Positions 24,422 to 32,369 of a DNA stretch of 64,000 bases are shown piece after piece. Below the pieces are notes generated by a model, which was not told the DNA's origin, did no database searches, and saw only the letters and a list, made by a program, of their open reading frames with translations. Origin of the DNA: Bog-473 sp963828505 (GTDB lineage: Bacteria; Actinomycetota; Acidimicrobiia; Acidimicrobiales; RAAP-2); the NCBI GenBank assembly GCA_963828505.1, contig CAWHFM010000003.1, positions 1 through 64,000 on the forward strand, given 5' to 3'. The position numbers and the translations under genes were made by a program. Numbering within the stretch: position 1 is the first letter of the stretch; each line of letters begins with the position of its first letter.

Positions 24422-25260
24422 ATGCCACTCCGCTCACGCAAGCCCACCAGCCCCGGTCGCCGTTTCCAGACCGTCTCGGACTTCTCCGAGATCACGCGGC
24501 GCAAGCCCGAGAAGTCACTGCTCGCGCCCAAGCCCCAGACCGGTGGCCGCAACGCATACGGCCGCAAGACGGCTCGCCACCGCGGCGGCGGTCACAAGCA
24601 GCAGTACCGGATCATCGACTTCCGGCGCAACAAGGACGGCATCCCGGCCCGGGTCGCCGCCATTGAGTACGACCCGAACCGCAACGCGCGCATCGCGCTG
24701 CTCCACTACGCCGACGGCGAGAAGCGCTACATCCTCGCCCCAGCCGGGTGTGAAGGTGGACGATCGCCTGCAGAGCGGCCACGGCGCCGACATCCGGCCG
24801 GGCAACGCGCTGCCCCTGCGCTACATCCCGGTCGGCTCCACCGTCCACAACGTCGAGATGCGGCCCGGCGGCGGCGGCAAAATGGCCCGAGGGCGCCGGC
24901 ATGAGCGTCCAGGTCGTGGCCAAGGAGGGCGCCTTCGCCACCCTGCGCCTGCCCTCGACCGAGATGCGGCGCGTCGCCATCGACTGCCGGGCCACCCTCG
25001 GCGTCGTGGGCAACTCGGAGGCCGAGCTGGTCAAGGTGGGCAAGGCAGGTCGCAACCGCTGGAAGGGCAAGCGCCCGCAGACCCGCGGCGTGGCCATGAA
25101 CCCGGTCGACCACCCTCTCGGTGGTGGTGAAGGGAAGTCCTCGGGTGGCCGCCACCCGGTGTCTCCGTGGGGCAAGCCCGAGGGCCGCACCCGCGCTCGC
25201 AACAAGAAGTCGAACGCCATGATCGTTCGCCGGCGCCGCACCCGCGGGGCACGGCGCTAG
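24422..25260 (+). CDS. rplB: 50S ribosomal protein L2 (uL2), two apparent +1 frameshifts
   Basis: uL2 binds 23S rRNA at the peptidyl transferase centre and is essential. The reading runs in three frames: start to about 24748 (ending LAPAG), then from VKVDDRLQSG to about 24893 (KMARG), then AGMSVQVVAKEG to the stop. Dropping one base near 24746-24751 and one near 24891-24895 gives a continuous 278-residue protein of normal length, including the conserved MNPVDHPLGGGEG with its essential His. Two independent insertions in an essential single-copy gene are best explained by sequencing error. Programmed frameshifting is unlikely because neither site has a slippery heptamer. Confidence 0.95.
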
Positions 25261-25277
25261 GCGAGGGGTGAGGAAGC

Positions 25278-25556
25278 ATGCCGCGTAGCCTGAAGAAGGG
25301 CCCATTCGTCGACGACCACCTGCTGAAGAAGGTGGACGTTCTCAACTCGAGCGGGGACAAGCGGGTCATCAAGACCTGGTCCCGTCGCTCGACGATCATC
25401 CCCGACATGGTCGGGCACACCATCGCCGTGCACGACGGCCGCCGTCACGTGCCCGTCTACGTGACCGAGTCCATGGTGGGTCACAAGCTGGGCGAGTTCG
25501 CGCCCACACGGACCTTCCGCTACCACGCCGGCCAGGAGCGGGGAGCGCGCCGGTGA
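25278..25556 (+). CDS. rpsS: 30S ribosomal protein S19 (uS19)
   Basis: A 92-residue head protein of the small subunit. The PRSLKKGPFVDDHLLKK start and WSRRSTIIPDMVGHTI are canonical. It overlaps rplV by 4 bp (GTGA). Confidence 0.97.
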   Translation: MPRSLKKGPFVDDHLLKKVDVLNSSGDKRVIKTWSRRSTIIPDMVGHTIAVHDGRRHVPVYVTESMVGHKLGEFAPTRTFRYHAGQERGARR

Positions 25557-26302
25557 CCGGTCCCAAGACCAACGAGCGGCCGGGGACCCGCGCCGTGCAC
25601 CGCTACTCCGGCATGTCGGCCTCCAAGGCCCGCCAGGTGCTCGACCTGATCCGGGGCGAGGACGTGCAGCGGGCGGCCGAGATCCTCAATGGCACCGAGC
25701 GCGAGGCCGCCGAGGTCATCGGCAAGGTGCTGAGCTCGGCCGTCGCCAACGCCGCCCACAACGACCAGCAGAACCCCGAGGAGCTCTACGTGTCGGCGTG
25801 CTACGCCGACGAGGGCGCCACCATGAAGCGCTGGCGTCCGAGGGCCCGCGGCCGGGCCACGCGCATCCGCAAGCGGACGTGCCACATCACCGTCGTGGTG
25901 AGCAGGCTGCCCTCCGACAAGCTGGCGCTGCGCCGCAGCCGCATGGAAGCGGTGAGCGCCAACCGGTCCCGCCGGGTCGACGCCTCGCGCCGGCGTGCCG
26001 ACCTCTCGGGCCGCCTCTCGAGGCGCCGGGCCGCCCAGGCCGAGGCGGCCGCCTTGGCCGCCGAGGAAGAGGCCGCCGCGAGCCGGGTGGGCGCCGAGGT
26101 CACGGACGACGCGGTGCAGGCGGCGGACACCTCGACCGCCGTCGAGACCGAAGAGCAGACGGACGCGGCGCCGGCCGCCGAGGCGGACCATGAGGAGGCA
26201 GCGGCCGATGCGGACGCCGACGCCACCGCTACAGCCACCCGGGACACGGGCGACACGGAACAGACCGGCGAGGCCGGCGAGACGACCGAGAAGGGCGAGT
26301 AA
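25553..26302 (+). CDS. rplV: 50S ribosomal protein L22 (uL22) with long charged C-terminal extension
   Basis: A 249-residue protein; the family is usually 110-130. Residues 1-122 form the normal fold with SASKARQVLDLIRG and the tunnel hairpin ending in RTCHITVVVS. Residues 123-160 are highly basic (several RRR clusters). Residues from about 160 are Ala/Glu/Asp-rich and acidic, ending in TTEKGE. The GTG overlaps the rpsS stop by 4 bp and rpsC follows immediately. The extension has the same Ala-Asp-Glu bias as those on uL4, uS3, uL29 and uS17. Confidence 0.95.
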   Translation: MTGPKTNERPGTRAVHRYSGMSASKARQVLDLIRGEDVQRAAEILNGTEREAAEVIGKVLSSAVANAAHNDQQNPEELYVSACYADEGATMKRWRPRARGRATRIRKRTCHITVVVSRLPSDKLALRRSRMEAVSANRSRRVDASRRRADLSGRLSRRRAAQAEAAALAAEEEAAASRVGAEVTDDAVQAADTSTAVETEEQTDAAPAAEADHEEAAADADADATATATRDTGDTEQTGEAGETTEKGE

Positions 26303-27349
26303 ATGGGCCAAAAGGTAAACCCCTACGGGTTCCGGCTCGGGATCACGACCGACTGGAAGTCGCGCTGGTTCGAGGAACGTCACTACAAGGAATTCGTAGT
26401 CGAGGACTGGAAGATCCGTGACTACCTGATGCGCCAGCTCGAGGCCGCCGCCGTGAGCCGCATCGAGGTGGAGCGCACTCGCGACCGCTTGCGCGTCGAC
26501 ATCCACACGGCTCGACCGGGCATCGTGATCGGCCGGCGCGGAGCCGAGGCCGACCGCCTCAAGAAGAAGCTCGAGGAGATCACCGGCCTGCAGAACCGGA
26601 TCCAGCTCAACATCCAGGAGATCAAGCAGCCCGAGCTCGACGCCGCGCTGATCGCCCAGGGGATCTGCGACCAGCTGGTCCGGCGCGTGGCCTTCCGGCG
26701 CGCCATGAAACGGGCCATCCAGACCGTGCAGAAGGCCGGGGCCCAGGGCATCAAGGTGCAGTGCTCCGGCCGGCTCGGAGGTTCCGAGATGTCGCGCAAG
26801 GAGCAGTACCGCGAGGGCAGGGTGCCCTTGCACACGCTGCGGGCGGACATCGACTACGGCTTCCGCGAGGCCCGCACCACTTCGGGTCGCGTCGGCGTCA
26901 AGGTCTGGATCTACAAGGGCGACATCCTGCCCTACAAGGTCTCCATCGAGGACAAGATCAGTCGCGAAGCGGCCATGGCGGTGGGCGAGACGTCGGGTCA
27001 GGGCTCGCCGCGCCGCCTCATCACCGCGGGCGGGGGCAGGCGCCGGGCGGAAGACTTCGACCCGGGCGAGACCGCGGCGGAGCCCGAGGAGACGGACCCC
27101 GTTGTGGACGTCGTCCCGGACGTCGAGGAAGAGACCGTCCCCGACGCTGTCGAGGAAGCCCCCGCTGCTGAAGCCGCCCCTGACGCCACCCCAGCCGCCG
27201 AGGAGGAGACCGAGACGGCGGTCGCCGAACTCCTGCCCGAGCCGACCGAGGTCGACGACCTGGAGCGCCAGCTCAACCGCGACGAGGAGATCGAGCGCCA
27301 GCACCACGAGCACCACGAGGCGCCGCACTTCCGCCGGGAGTCCGACTGA
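26303..27349 (+). CDS. rpsC: 30S ribosomal protein S3 (uS3) with acidic C-terminal extension
   Basis: A 348-residue protein that forms the mRNA entry channel. Residues 1-215 hold the KH domain (IVIGRRGAEADRLK) and the C-terminal domain ending in GDILPYKVS. Residues about 235-330 are dominated by Glu, Asp, Ala and Pro. The end contains a His cluster HHEHHEAPH. Extensions are common on actinobacterial uS3 but usually shorter (around 270-280 residues in total). The ATG follows the rplV stop with no spacing. rplP begins 1 bp after the stop. Confidence 0.95.
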   Translation: MGQKVNPYGFRLGITTDWKSRWFEERHYKEFVVEDWKIRDYLMRQLEAAAVSRIEVERTRDRLRVDIHTARPGIVIGRRGAEADRLKKKLEEITGLQNRIQLNIQEIKQPELDAALIAQGICDQLVRRVAFRRAMKRAIQTVQKAGAQGIKVQCSGRLGGSEMSRKEQYREGRVPLHTLRADIDYGFREARTTSGRVGVKVWIYKGDILPYKVSIEDKISREAAMAVGETSGQGSPRRLITAGGGRRRAEDFDPGETAAEPEETDPVVDVVPDVEEETVPDAVEEAPAAEAAPDATPAAEEETETAVAELLPEPTEVDDLERQLNRDEEIERQHHEHHEAPHFRRESD

Positions 27350-27350
27350 C

Positions 27351-27788
27351 ATGTTGATGCCCAAGAAGGTCAAGCACCGCAAGACCCAACGGGGCCGCCT
27401 CACCGGGGCGGCGAAGGGAGGCACGTCGGTTGCCTTCGGGGACTTCGGCATCCAGGCGATGGAGCCCGGGTGGCTCACCGCACGCCAGATTGAGGCGGCC
27501 CGTGTGGCGATGACCCGCCACGTCCGCCGTGGCGGCAAGGTCTGGATCCGGGTCTTCCCGGACAAGCCCGTGACCCACAAGCCGGCCGAGACCCGAATGG
27601 GATCGGGTAAGGGCAACCCCGAGCTGTGGGTCGCCGTCGTGCACCCCGGACGCGTGCTCTTCGAGCTGGCGGGCGTGGACGAGACGCTGGCCCGCGCCGC
27701 CATGGAGCGCGCCATTCAGAAGCTGCCGTTCAAGGCCCGGTTCGTGGTGCGGCCCGGCACCCACGGCCACGCGGAGGTGTCCGTCTGA
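27351..27788 (+). CDS. rplP: 50S ribosomal protein L16 (uL16)
   Basis: A 145-residue large-subunit protein near the A site. MLMPKKVKHRKTQRG is the standard start, so I use the ATG at 27351 rather than 27357. The RVFPDKPVTHKPAETRMG segment is canonical. It shares one base with the rpmC start (TGATG). Confidence 0.97.
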   Translation: MLMPKKVKHRKTQRGRLTGAAKGGTSVAFGDFGIQAMEPGWLTARQIEAARVAMTRHVRRGGKVWIRVFPDKPVTHKPAETRMGSGKGNPELWVAVVHPGRVLFELAGVDETLARAAMERAIQKLPFKARFVVRPGTHGHAEVSV

Positions 27789-28201
27789 TGCAGGCGCACG
27801 ACCTCGCCATGCTCACCGGCGACGAGCTTTCCGCTCGCCTGGGCGACTCGCGCCGTGAGCTGTTCAACCTCCGGTTCCAGCTGGCGACCGGGCAGCTGGA
27901 CAACTCGTCGCGCATCGGGCACGTGCGCCGCGACGTGGCGCGCATGCTGACCGTGCTGCGTACCCGGGAGATCCTCGAGGCCGAGGGCGCCTACGTCGCC
28001 CCGACCGCCGCCCAGCACGAGGCCGCCCAGGCCAAGCTGGCGGCCGAGGACGCCGCCGTGGCGGAGAAGGCCGAGTCGCACCGTGCCGCTTCCGAGGCCG
28101 AGTCCGCCACCGACGGCGACGATCACTTGGACGAGCACGGCCTCGTCGACGAGCACGACGACGTAGACGACGACGAGGACGAGGAAGAGGAAGAGGCCTG
28201 A
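27788..28201 (+). CDS. rpmC: 50S ribosomal protein L29 (uL29) with acidic C-terminal extension
   Basis: A 137-residue protein; the family is about 60-75. Residues 1-65 are a normal uL29 two-helix hairpin (ELSARLGDSRRELFNLRFQ ... RRDVARMLTVL). Residues from 66 are an Ala-rich stretch and then an acidic end (DEHDDVDDDEDEEEEEA). uL29 lies at the tunnel exit close to uL23, so the tail could reach nascent-chain factors. One base overlaps each neighbour. Confidence 0.93.
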   Translation: MQAHDLAMLTGDELSARLGDSRRELFNLRFQLATGQLDNSSRIGHVRRDVARMLTVLRTREILEAEGAYVAPTAAQHEAAQAKLAAEDAAVAEKAESHRAASEAESATDGDDHLDEHGLVDEHDDVDDDEDEEEEEA

Positions 28202-28767
28202 TGGCCGACGAGAACGCACAGGACCAAGACATCGCCCAGACGGGAGCCGGCGCTGACGCAGAGGCGGTCGAGGCCGCCCGCGACGCCGAGCGCGCCCTCG
28301 AGGCCGTTCAGACGGAGGCTGCTTCCGAGCTACCGCCGCCGGCACCGGCCAGCGCAGACGCAGACGCAGACGAAGACGCAGACGCCATTGAGGCGGCCCG
28401 CGACGCCGAGAGCGCCCTCGAGGCCGTCCAAGCCGAGGCCGCTTCCGAGCTGCCGCCGCCCACACCCACGGTCGCGGTCGAGTCCCGGCCGGCCGAGGAC
28501 GCCGGCGACGGCTCCCGGCAGAACCGGCGCAAGGTGCGTGAGGGCATCGTCGTGTCCGACGGCATGAGCGCCACCGTCGTGGTGGCCGTGGTCGAGCGGG
28601 TGCGCCACCCCAAGTACGGCAAGACGGTGCAGCGCACCAAGAAGCTCTACGTGCACGATGCCGAGGACTCGGCCAAGGTCGGCGACCGCGTCCGGGTCCA
28701 AGAGACGCGTCCGATCTCGAAGCTCAAGCGCTGGCGCCTGACCGAAGTGGTGGAGCGGGCTCGATGA
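28201..28767 (+). CDS. rpsQ: 30S ribosomal protein S17 (uS17) with duplicated acidic N-terminal extension
   Basis: A 188-residue protein; uS17 is usually 80-95. The uS17 core starts at about residue 107 with NRRKVREGIVVSD and ends in RRWRL-type sequence (KLKRWRLTEVVERA). Residues 1-106 are an acidic, Ala-rich extension containing two copies of a 29-residue unit (21-49 and 61-89, each centred on EAARDAE and ending in ELPPP). The ATG at 28201 shares a base with the rpmC stop, which supports the long form. An internal start at the core is not obvious. Confidence 0.93.
   Translation: MADENAQDQDIAQTGAGADAEAVEAARDAERALEAVQTEAASELPPPAPASADADADEDADAIEAARDAESALEAVQAEAASELPPPTPTVAVESRPAEDAGDGSRQNRRKVREGIVVSDGMSATVVVAVVERVRHPKYGKTVQRTKKLYVHDAEDSAKVGDRVRVQETRPISKLKRWRLTEVVERAR
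28258..28467 (+). repeat. tandem duplication of about 90 bp (120-bp period) in rpsQ
   Basis: Bases 28258-28347 and 28378-28467 are highly similar and encode the duplicated 29-residue unit of the uS17 extension. Most differences are at third codon positions, so the duplication is not very recent and the protein sequence seems constrained. Confidence 0.85.
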
Positions 28768-29132
28768 TCCAGCAGGAATCCCGGCTCCGGGTGGCCGACA
28801 ACTCGGGTGCACGCGAGGTGCTGTGTATCCGCGTCCTCGGCGGCTCGCGTCGGCGCTACGCCAGCATCGGGGACGTCTTCGTGGCCACCGTGAAGGACGC
28901 CATTCCCGGTGCCGCGGTGAAGAAGGGTGACGTCGTCAAGTGCGTCGTCGTCCGTACCAAGAAGGAGAAGCGCCGCCCGGACGGGAGCTACATCCGCTTC
29001 GACGAGAACGCGGCGGTGCTCATCAACGACCAGCAGCAGCCGCGCGGCACCCGCATCTTCGGCCCGGTCGGCCGCGAGCTGCGGGACAAGAGGTTCATGC
29101 GCATCGTGTCGCTGGCCCCGGAGGTGTTGTGA
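28764..29132 (+). CDS. rplN: 50S ribosomal protein L14 (uL14)
   Basis: A 122-residue intersubunit-bridge protein. IQQESRLRVADNSGA is the signature start and TRIFGPVGRELR is canonical. Normal length. Overlaps rpsQ by ATGA and shares one base with rplX. Confidence 0.97.
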   Translation: MIQQESRLRVADNSGAREVLCIRVLGGSRRRYASIGDVFVATVKDAIPGAAVKKGDVVKCVVVRTKKEKRRPDGSYIRFDENAAVLINDQQQPRGTRIFGPVGRELRDKRFMRIVSLAPEVL

Positions 29133-29440
29133 TGCGGATCCACAAAGGAGACCAGGTGATCGTCTTGTCCGGCAAGGACAAGGGCCGCCGTGCCGAGGTG
29201 GTGCGAGCCATCCCCGGGCGCGAGCGCGTGATCCTCGAAGGCGTCAACGTGGCCAAGCGTCACGCCAAGCCGACCCGGTCGACGCAGCAGGGCGGCATCA
29301 TCGACAAGTTCATGCCCATCCACGTGTCCACGGTGGCCCTGGTGTGCAAGGCCTGCAACCAGCCCACCCGCGTGGGCTACCGCTTCGAGCCCGACGGCGA
29401 GAAGGTGCGCACCTGCAAGAAGTGCGGGGCCGACCTGTGA
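29132..29440 (+). CDS. rplX: 50S ribosomal protein L24 (uL24)
   Basis: A 102-residue assembly initiator of the large subunit with a KOW motif (KGDQVIVLSGKDKG). The C-terminal part has two CxxC pairs (C72, C75, C95, C98), forming a zinc-binding knuckle seen in many but not all uL24. The ATG shares a base with the rplN stop, and rplE overlaps by 4 bp. Confidence 0.96.
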   Translation: MRIHKGDQVIVLSGKDKGRRAEVVRAIPGRERVILEGVNVAKRHAKPTRSTQQGGIIDKFMPIHVSTVALVCKACNQPTRVGYRFEPDGEKVRTCKKCGADL

Positions 29441-30009
29441 GCGCCACGAGCGCGCCGGCGCGGCCCCGGCTCAAGGAGCGCTACCTGAGCGAGGTCAGGG
29501 ACCGGCTGAAGGAGGATCTCGGCCTGGCGAACGTCATGGAGGTGCCCCGGCTGGAGAAGATCGTCGTCAACATGGGTGTGGGTCGCGCCACGCAGCAGGC
29601 GTCGCTCATTGAGGGGGCCCAGCGCGACCTGGAGGTGATCACCGGCCAGAAGGCGATCGTGACCCGGGCCAAGAAGTCGATTGCCGGCTTCAAGCTGCGC
29701 GAGGGTCAGTCCATCGGGGCCAAGACCACCCTGAGGGGTGACCGGGCCTGGGAGTTCTTCGACCGGCTGCTCAGTCTGGCCATCCCCCGCATCCGTGACT
29801 TCCGGGGCCTCTCGCCCCGCGCCTTCGACGGGCACGGCAACTACACCTTCGGCGTGACCGAGCAGCTGATATTTCCCGAGGTCGACTACGACAAGATCGA
29901 CACCACCCGCGGCATGGACATCACGATCGTCACCACCGCACGCACCAACGAGGAGGGCCGGGCGTTCCTAGCGGCATTCGGCTTTCCCTTCCGACAGGAG
30001 ACCCGCTAG
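29437..30009 (+). CDS. rplE: 50S ribosomal protein L5 (uL5)
   Basis: A 190-residue central protuberance protein that binds 5S rRNA. VPRLEKIVVNMGVG and GQKAIVTRAKKSIAGFKLREG are canonical, and NYTFGVTEQLIFPEV marks the second half. The GTG overlaps the rplX stop (GTGA). Normal length. Confidence 0.97.
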   Translation: MSATSAPARPRLKERYLSEVRDRLKEDLGLANVMEVPRLEKIVVNMGVGRATQQASLIEGAQRDLEVITGQKAIVTRAKKSIAGFKLREGQSIGAKTTLRGDRAWEFFDRLLSLAIPRIRDFRGLSPRAFDGHGNYTFGVTEQLIFPEVDYDKIDTTRGMDITIVTTARTNEEGRAFLAAFGFPFRQETR

Positions 30010-30013
30010 CACC

Positions 30014-30199
30014 ATGGCGAAAAAGGCATTGATCGAGAAGCAGCAACGCACCCCCAAATTCAAGGTCCGGGGCTACACCCGGTGCCAGCGGTGTGGGCGA
30101 CCCAAGGCCGTCTACCGCAAGTTCGGGCTGTGCCGCATCTGCTTGCGCGTCATGGTGCACGCCGGCGAGATCCCCGGCGTGACGAAGGCGAGCTGGTAG
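30014..30199 (+). CDS. rpsN: 30S ribosomal protein S14, zinc-binding type (uS14)
   Basis: A 61-residue protein of the short, zinc-dependent form. The four cysteines C24, C27, C40 and C43 (RCQRCGRP and LCRICLR) bind Zn. The C-terminus GVTKASW is canonical. This is the C+ paralogue; no zinc-free alternative is in the window. Confidence 0.97.
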   Translation: MAKKALIEKQQRTPKFKVRGYTRCQRCGRPKAVYRKFGLCRICLRVMVHAGEIPGVTKASW

Positions 30200-30205
30200 G
30201 CGACC

Positions 30206-30610
30206 ATGACCATGACCGACCCCATCGCGGACATGCTGACCCGCATCCGCAATGCCAACTCAGCCATGTTCGACAGCGTGCGCATGCCCGGATCCAAGCT
30301 CAAGGAGTCGCTGGCCGCCATCCTCCAGCGGGAGGGCTTCATCGCCGGCTACTCGGTCGAGCCCAACGTGGGCCGGCCCGGCACGACGCTCGAGATCAAA
30401 TTGAAGTACTCCGTCGACCGCACGCGCACCATCGCCGGCATCCGGCGCGTCTCCAAGCCCGGCCTGCGCATCTACGCCCGGGCCGACGGCATGCCCCGCG
30501 TGCTCGGCGGCATGGGTGTGGCGGTCGTCTCGACCAGCCAGGGCCTGGTGACCGACGCCGAGGCGCGCCGCAAGCACCTGGGCGGAGAGGTGCTCTGCCA
30601 TGTCTGGTAA
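30206..30610 (+). CDS. rpsH: 30S ribosomal protein S8 (uS8)
   Basis: A 134-residue 16S rRNA-binding protein, in E. coli also the translational repressor of the spc operon. TDPIADMLTRIRNAN and the C-terminal GEVLCHVW are canonical. A second ATG lies 6 bp after the chosen one. A 66-bp spacer follows. Confidence 0.97.
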   Translation: MTMTDPIADMLTRIRNANSAMFDSVRMPGSKLKESLAAILQREGFIAGYSVEPNVGRPGTTLEIKLKYSVDRTRTIAGIRRVSKPGLRIYARADGMPRVLGGMGVAVVSTSQGLVTDAEARRKHLGGEVLCHVW

Positions 30611-30676
30611 CGCCCCGACCGCTTCGGCGGCGAGCCCGGCCGCCGTTCGGCGACCGAGCGCACGAAGGGAGGCCTG

Positions 30677-31216
30677 ATGTCGCGCATCGGCCGTTCCCCC
30701 ATTGCCGTCCCCTCGAGCGTGACGGTGACGCTGAGCGGGGACAACGTCAGCGTGAAGGGTCCGCAGGGCACCCTGGAGCGCCGACTGCCCCAGGGGATCA
30801 CCATCGCCCAGGAGGGCGACATGCTGGTGGTCAGCCGGCCCGACGACGAGCGTCGGCACCGGGCCCTGCACGGGTTGTCGCGCTCGCTCGTGGCCAACAT
30901 GGTCTCGGGCGTCACCGAGGGCTTCACCAAGGAGCTCGAGATCGTCGGCGTCGGCTACCGCGTCACGGCGAGCAGCCAGGACGCCCTCGACCTCGCTCTC
31001 GGCTTTTCGCACCCGGTCCACGTGGACGCGCCCGAGGGCATCACCTTCGAGGTCCCGGTTCCGACCCGGGTGATCGTGAAGGGCATCGACAAGGAGAAGG
31101 TCGGCCAGGTCGCCGCCGACATCCGCAAGCTGCGCAAGCCTGAGCCCTACAAGGGCAAGGGCGTGCGCTACTCGGGCGAGCGGGTGCAGCGCAAGGCCGG
31201 AAAGGCAGCGAAGTAG
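30677..31216 (+). CDS. rplF: 50S ribosomal protein L6 (uL6)
   Basis: A 179-residue protein near the factor-binding site. The SRIGRSPIAVP start and the C-terminal PEPYKGKGVRYSGE are canonical. A good GGAGG precedes the ATG. rplR starts directly after the stop. Confidence 0.97.
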   Translation: MSRIGRSPIAVPSSVTVTLSGDNVSVKGPQGTLERRLPQGITIAQEGDMLVVSRPDDERRHRALHGLSRSLVANMVSGVTEGFTKELEIVGVGYRVTASSQDALDLALGFSHPVHVDAPEGITFEVPVPTRVIVKGIDKEKVGQVAADIRKLRKPEPYKGKGVRYSGERVQRKAGKAAK

Positions 31217-31591
31217 ATGGCACGCACGAGTGACCGCGACCGGCTGCGCGTCCGGCGCCACGCCCGGGTCCGGACCAAGGTCACGGGCACACCCGAGCGG
31301 CCGCGCCTGGCCGTCCACCGGTCCCACCGGCACATCTCGGCCCAGCTCATCGATGACACCAACGGCCACACCCTGGTGGCGGCGTCGTCGGTCGAGCCGG
31401 AGCTCCGTGCGTCCCTGGGCGACGCCGGCGGCGGTAACGTGACGGGGGCCGAATCGGTGGGCCGCCTGCTCGGGTCGAGGGCCAAGGCGGCCGGCATCAC
31501 CAAGGTGGTCTTCGACCGTGGGGGCTTCGTCTACCACGGGCGTGTCGCCGTCCTGGCTGAAGCGGCACGGGCCGAGGGACTGGAGTTCTGA
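31217..31591 (+). CDS. rplR: 50S ribosomal protein L18 (uL18)
   Basis: A 124-residue 5S rRNA-binding protein. RLAVHRSHRHISAQLIDD and VVFDRGGFVYHGRV are canonical. It follows rplF without spacing and precedes rpsE by 2 bp. Confidence 0.97.
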   Translation: MARTSDRDRLRVRRHARVRTKVTGTPERPRLAVHRSHRHISAQLIDDTNGHTLVAASSVEPELRASLGDAGGGNVTGAESVGRLLGSRAKAAGITKVVFDRGGFVYHGRVAVLAEAARAEGLEF

Positions 31592-31593
31592 GC

Positions 31594-32145
31594 ATGGCTG
31601 ACACGCAGTACGAAGAGCGAACCATCTCGGTCAACCGGGTGGCCAAGGTCGTCAAGGGCGGCCGCCGCTTCTCCTTTGCCGCCCTGATGGTGGTCGGTGA
31701 CGGGAACGGCAAGGTCGGGCTTGGCTACGGCAAGGCCAAGGAGGCCGGGCTGGCCGTGCAGAAGGGCATCGAGGAGGCGCGCAAGAACCTCTTCGACGTC
31801 CCGTTGGCGGGCAGCACCATCGTCCACCCTGTCATCGGCGAAAGCGGCGCCGGGCGGGTCCTGCTCAAGCCGGCTGCACCGGGTACCGGCGTGATCGCCG
31901 GCGGCGCGGCGCGGCACATCCTGGAAATGGCCGGCATCCGGGACATCCTGTCCAAGTCGCTCGGGTCGTCCAACGGCATCAACGTGGCGCATGCCACCAT
32001 CGCCGGGCTCAAGCAGTTGCGCCGGCCCGACGAGATCGCCGCGCTGCGCGGAAAGTCGGCCGACGAGGTCACCCCGGGGGGAGTGCTCCGCGCCTACCGG
32101 GAGCGCAGGCGTGAGAGCGACCTGTACGCGACGGAGGCGCGCTGA
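31594..32145 (+). CDS. rpsE: 30S ribosomal protein S5 (uS5)
   Basis: A 183-residue protein important for decoding accuracy. VAKVVKGGRRFSFAALMVVGD is the standard RNA-binding loop. GGAARHILEMAGIRDILSK marks the second domain. Normal length with a short C-terminal arm. Confidence 0.97.
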   Translation: MADTQYEERTISVNRVAKVVKGGRRFSFAALMVVGDGNGKVGLGYGKAKEAGLAVQKGIEEARKNLFDVPLAGSTIVHPVIGESGAGRVLLKPAAPGTGVIAGGAARHILEMAGIRDILSKSLGSSNGINVAHATIAGLKQLRRPDEIAALRGKSADEVTPGGVLRAYRERRRESDLYATEAR

Positions 32146-32147
32146 CC

Positions 32148-32369
32148 ATGGTTCCTGCCGCGACACCGACGAAGGACGGGGCCGAGGGCCGCCTGCTCGT
32201 CACCCAGACGCGCTCGGGCATCGGCACCAAACCCAAGCACCGCGGCACGCTGCGCGCCCTCGGGCTGCGCGGCATCGGCCAGACCAACGAGCTGCCCGAC
32301 CGGCCCGAGATCCGGGGCATGATCGCCCGGGTGCCGCACCTGGTCCGCGTCGAGGAGGTGGCGAAGTGA
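32148..32369 (+). CDS. rpmD: 50S ribosomal protein L30 (uL30)
   Basis: A 73-residue protein. The core LLVTQTRSGIGTKPKHRGTLRAL and VRVEEV end are typical of bacterial uL30; the first 12 residues are an extra polar stretch. The stop overlaps the rplO GTG by 4 bp. Confidence 0.95.
   Translation: MVPAATPTKDGAEGRLLVTQTRSGIGTKPKHRGTLRALGLRGIGQTNELPDRPEIRGMIARVPHLVRVEEVAK

Noticed and set aside
24745..24900. Programmed ribosomal frameshifting in rplB
   Set aside because: There is no slippery heptamer or stop-codon context at either site, and other genes in the window carry similar single-base insertions, so sequencing error is more likely.
25520..27715. A 731-codon minus-strand frame opposite rplV-rpsC-rplP
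   Set aside because: Shadow of three ribosomal genes; no independent start signal or conserved sequence.
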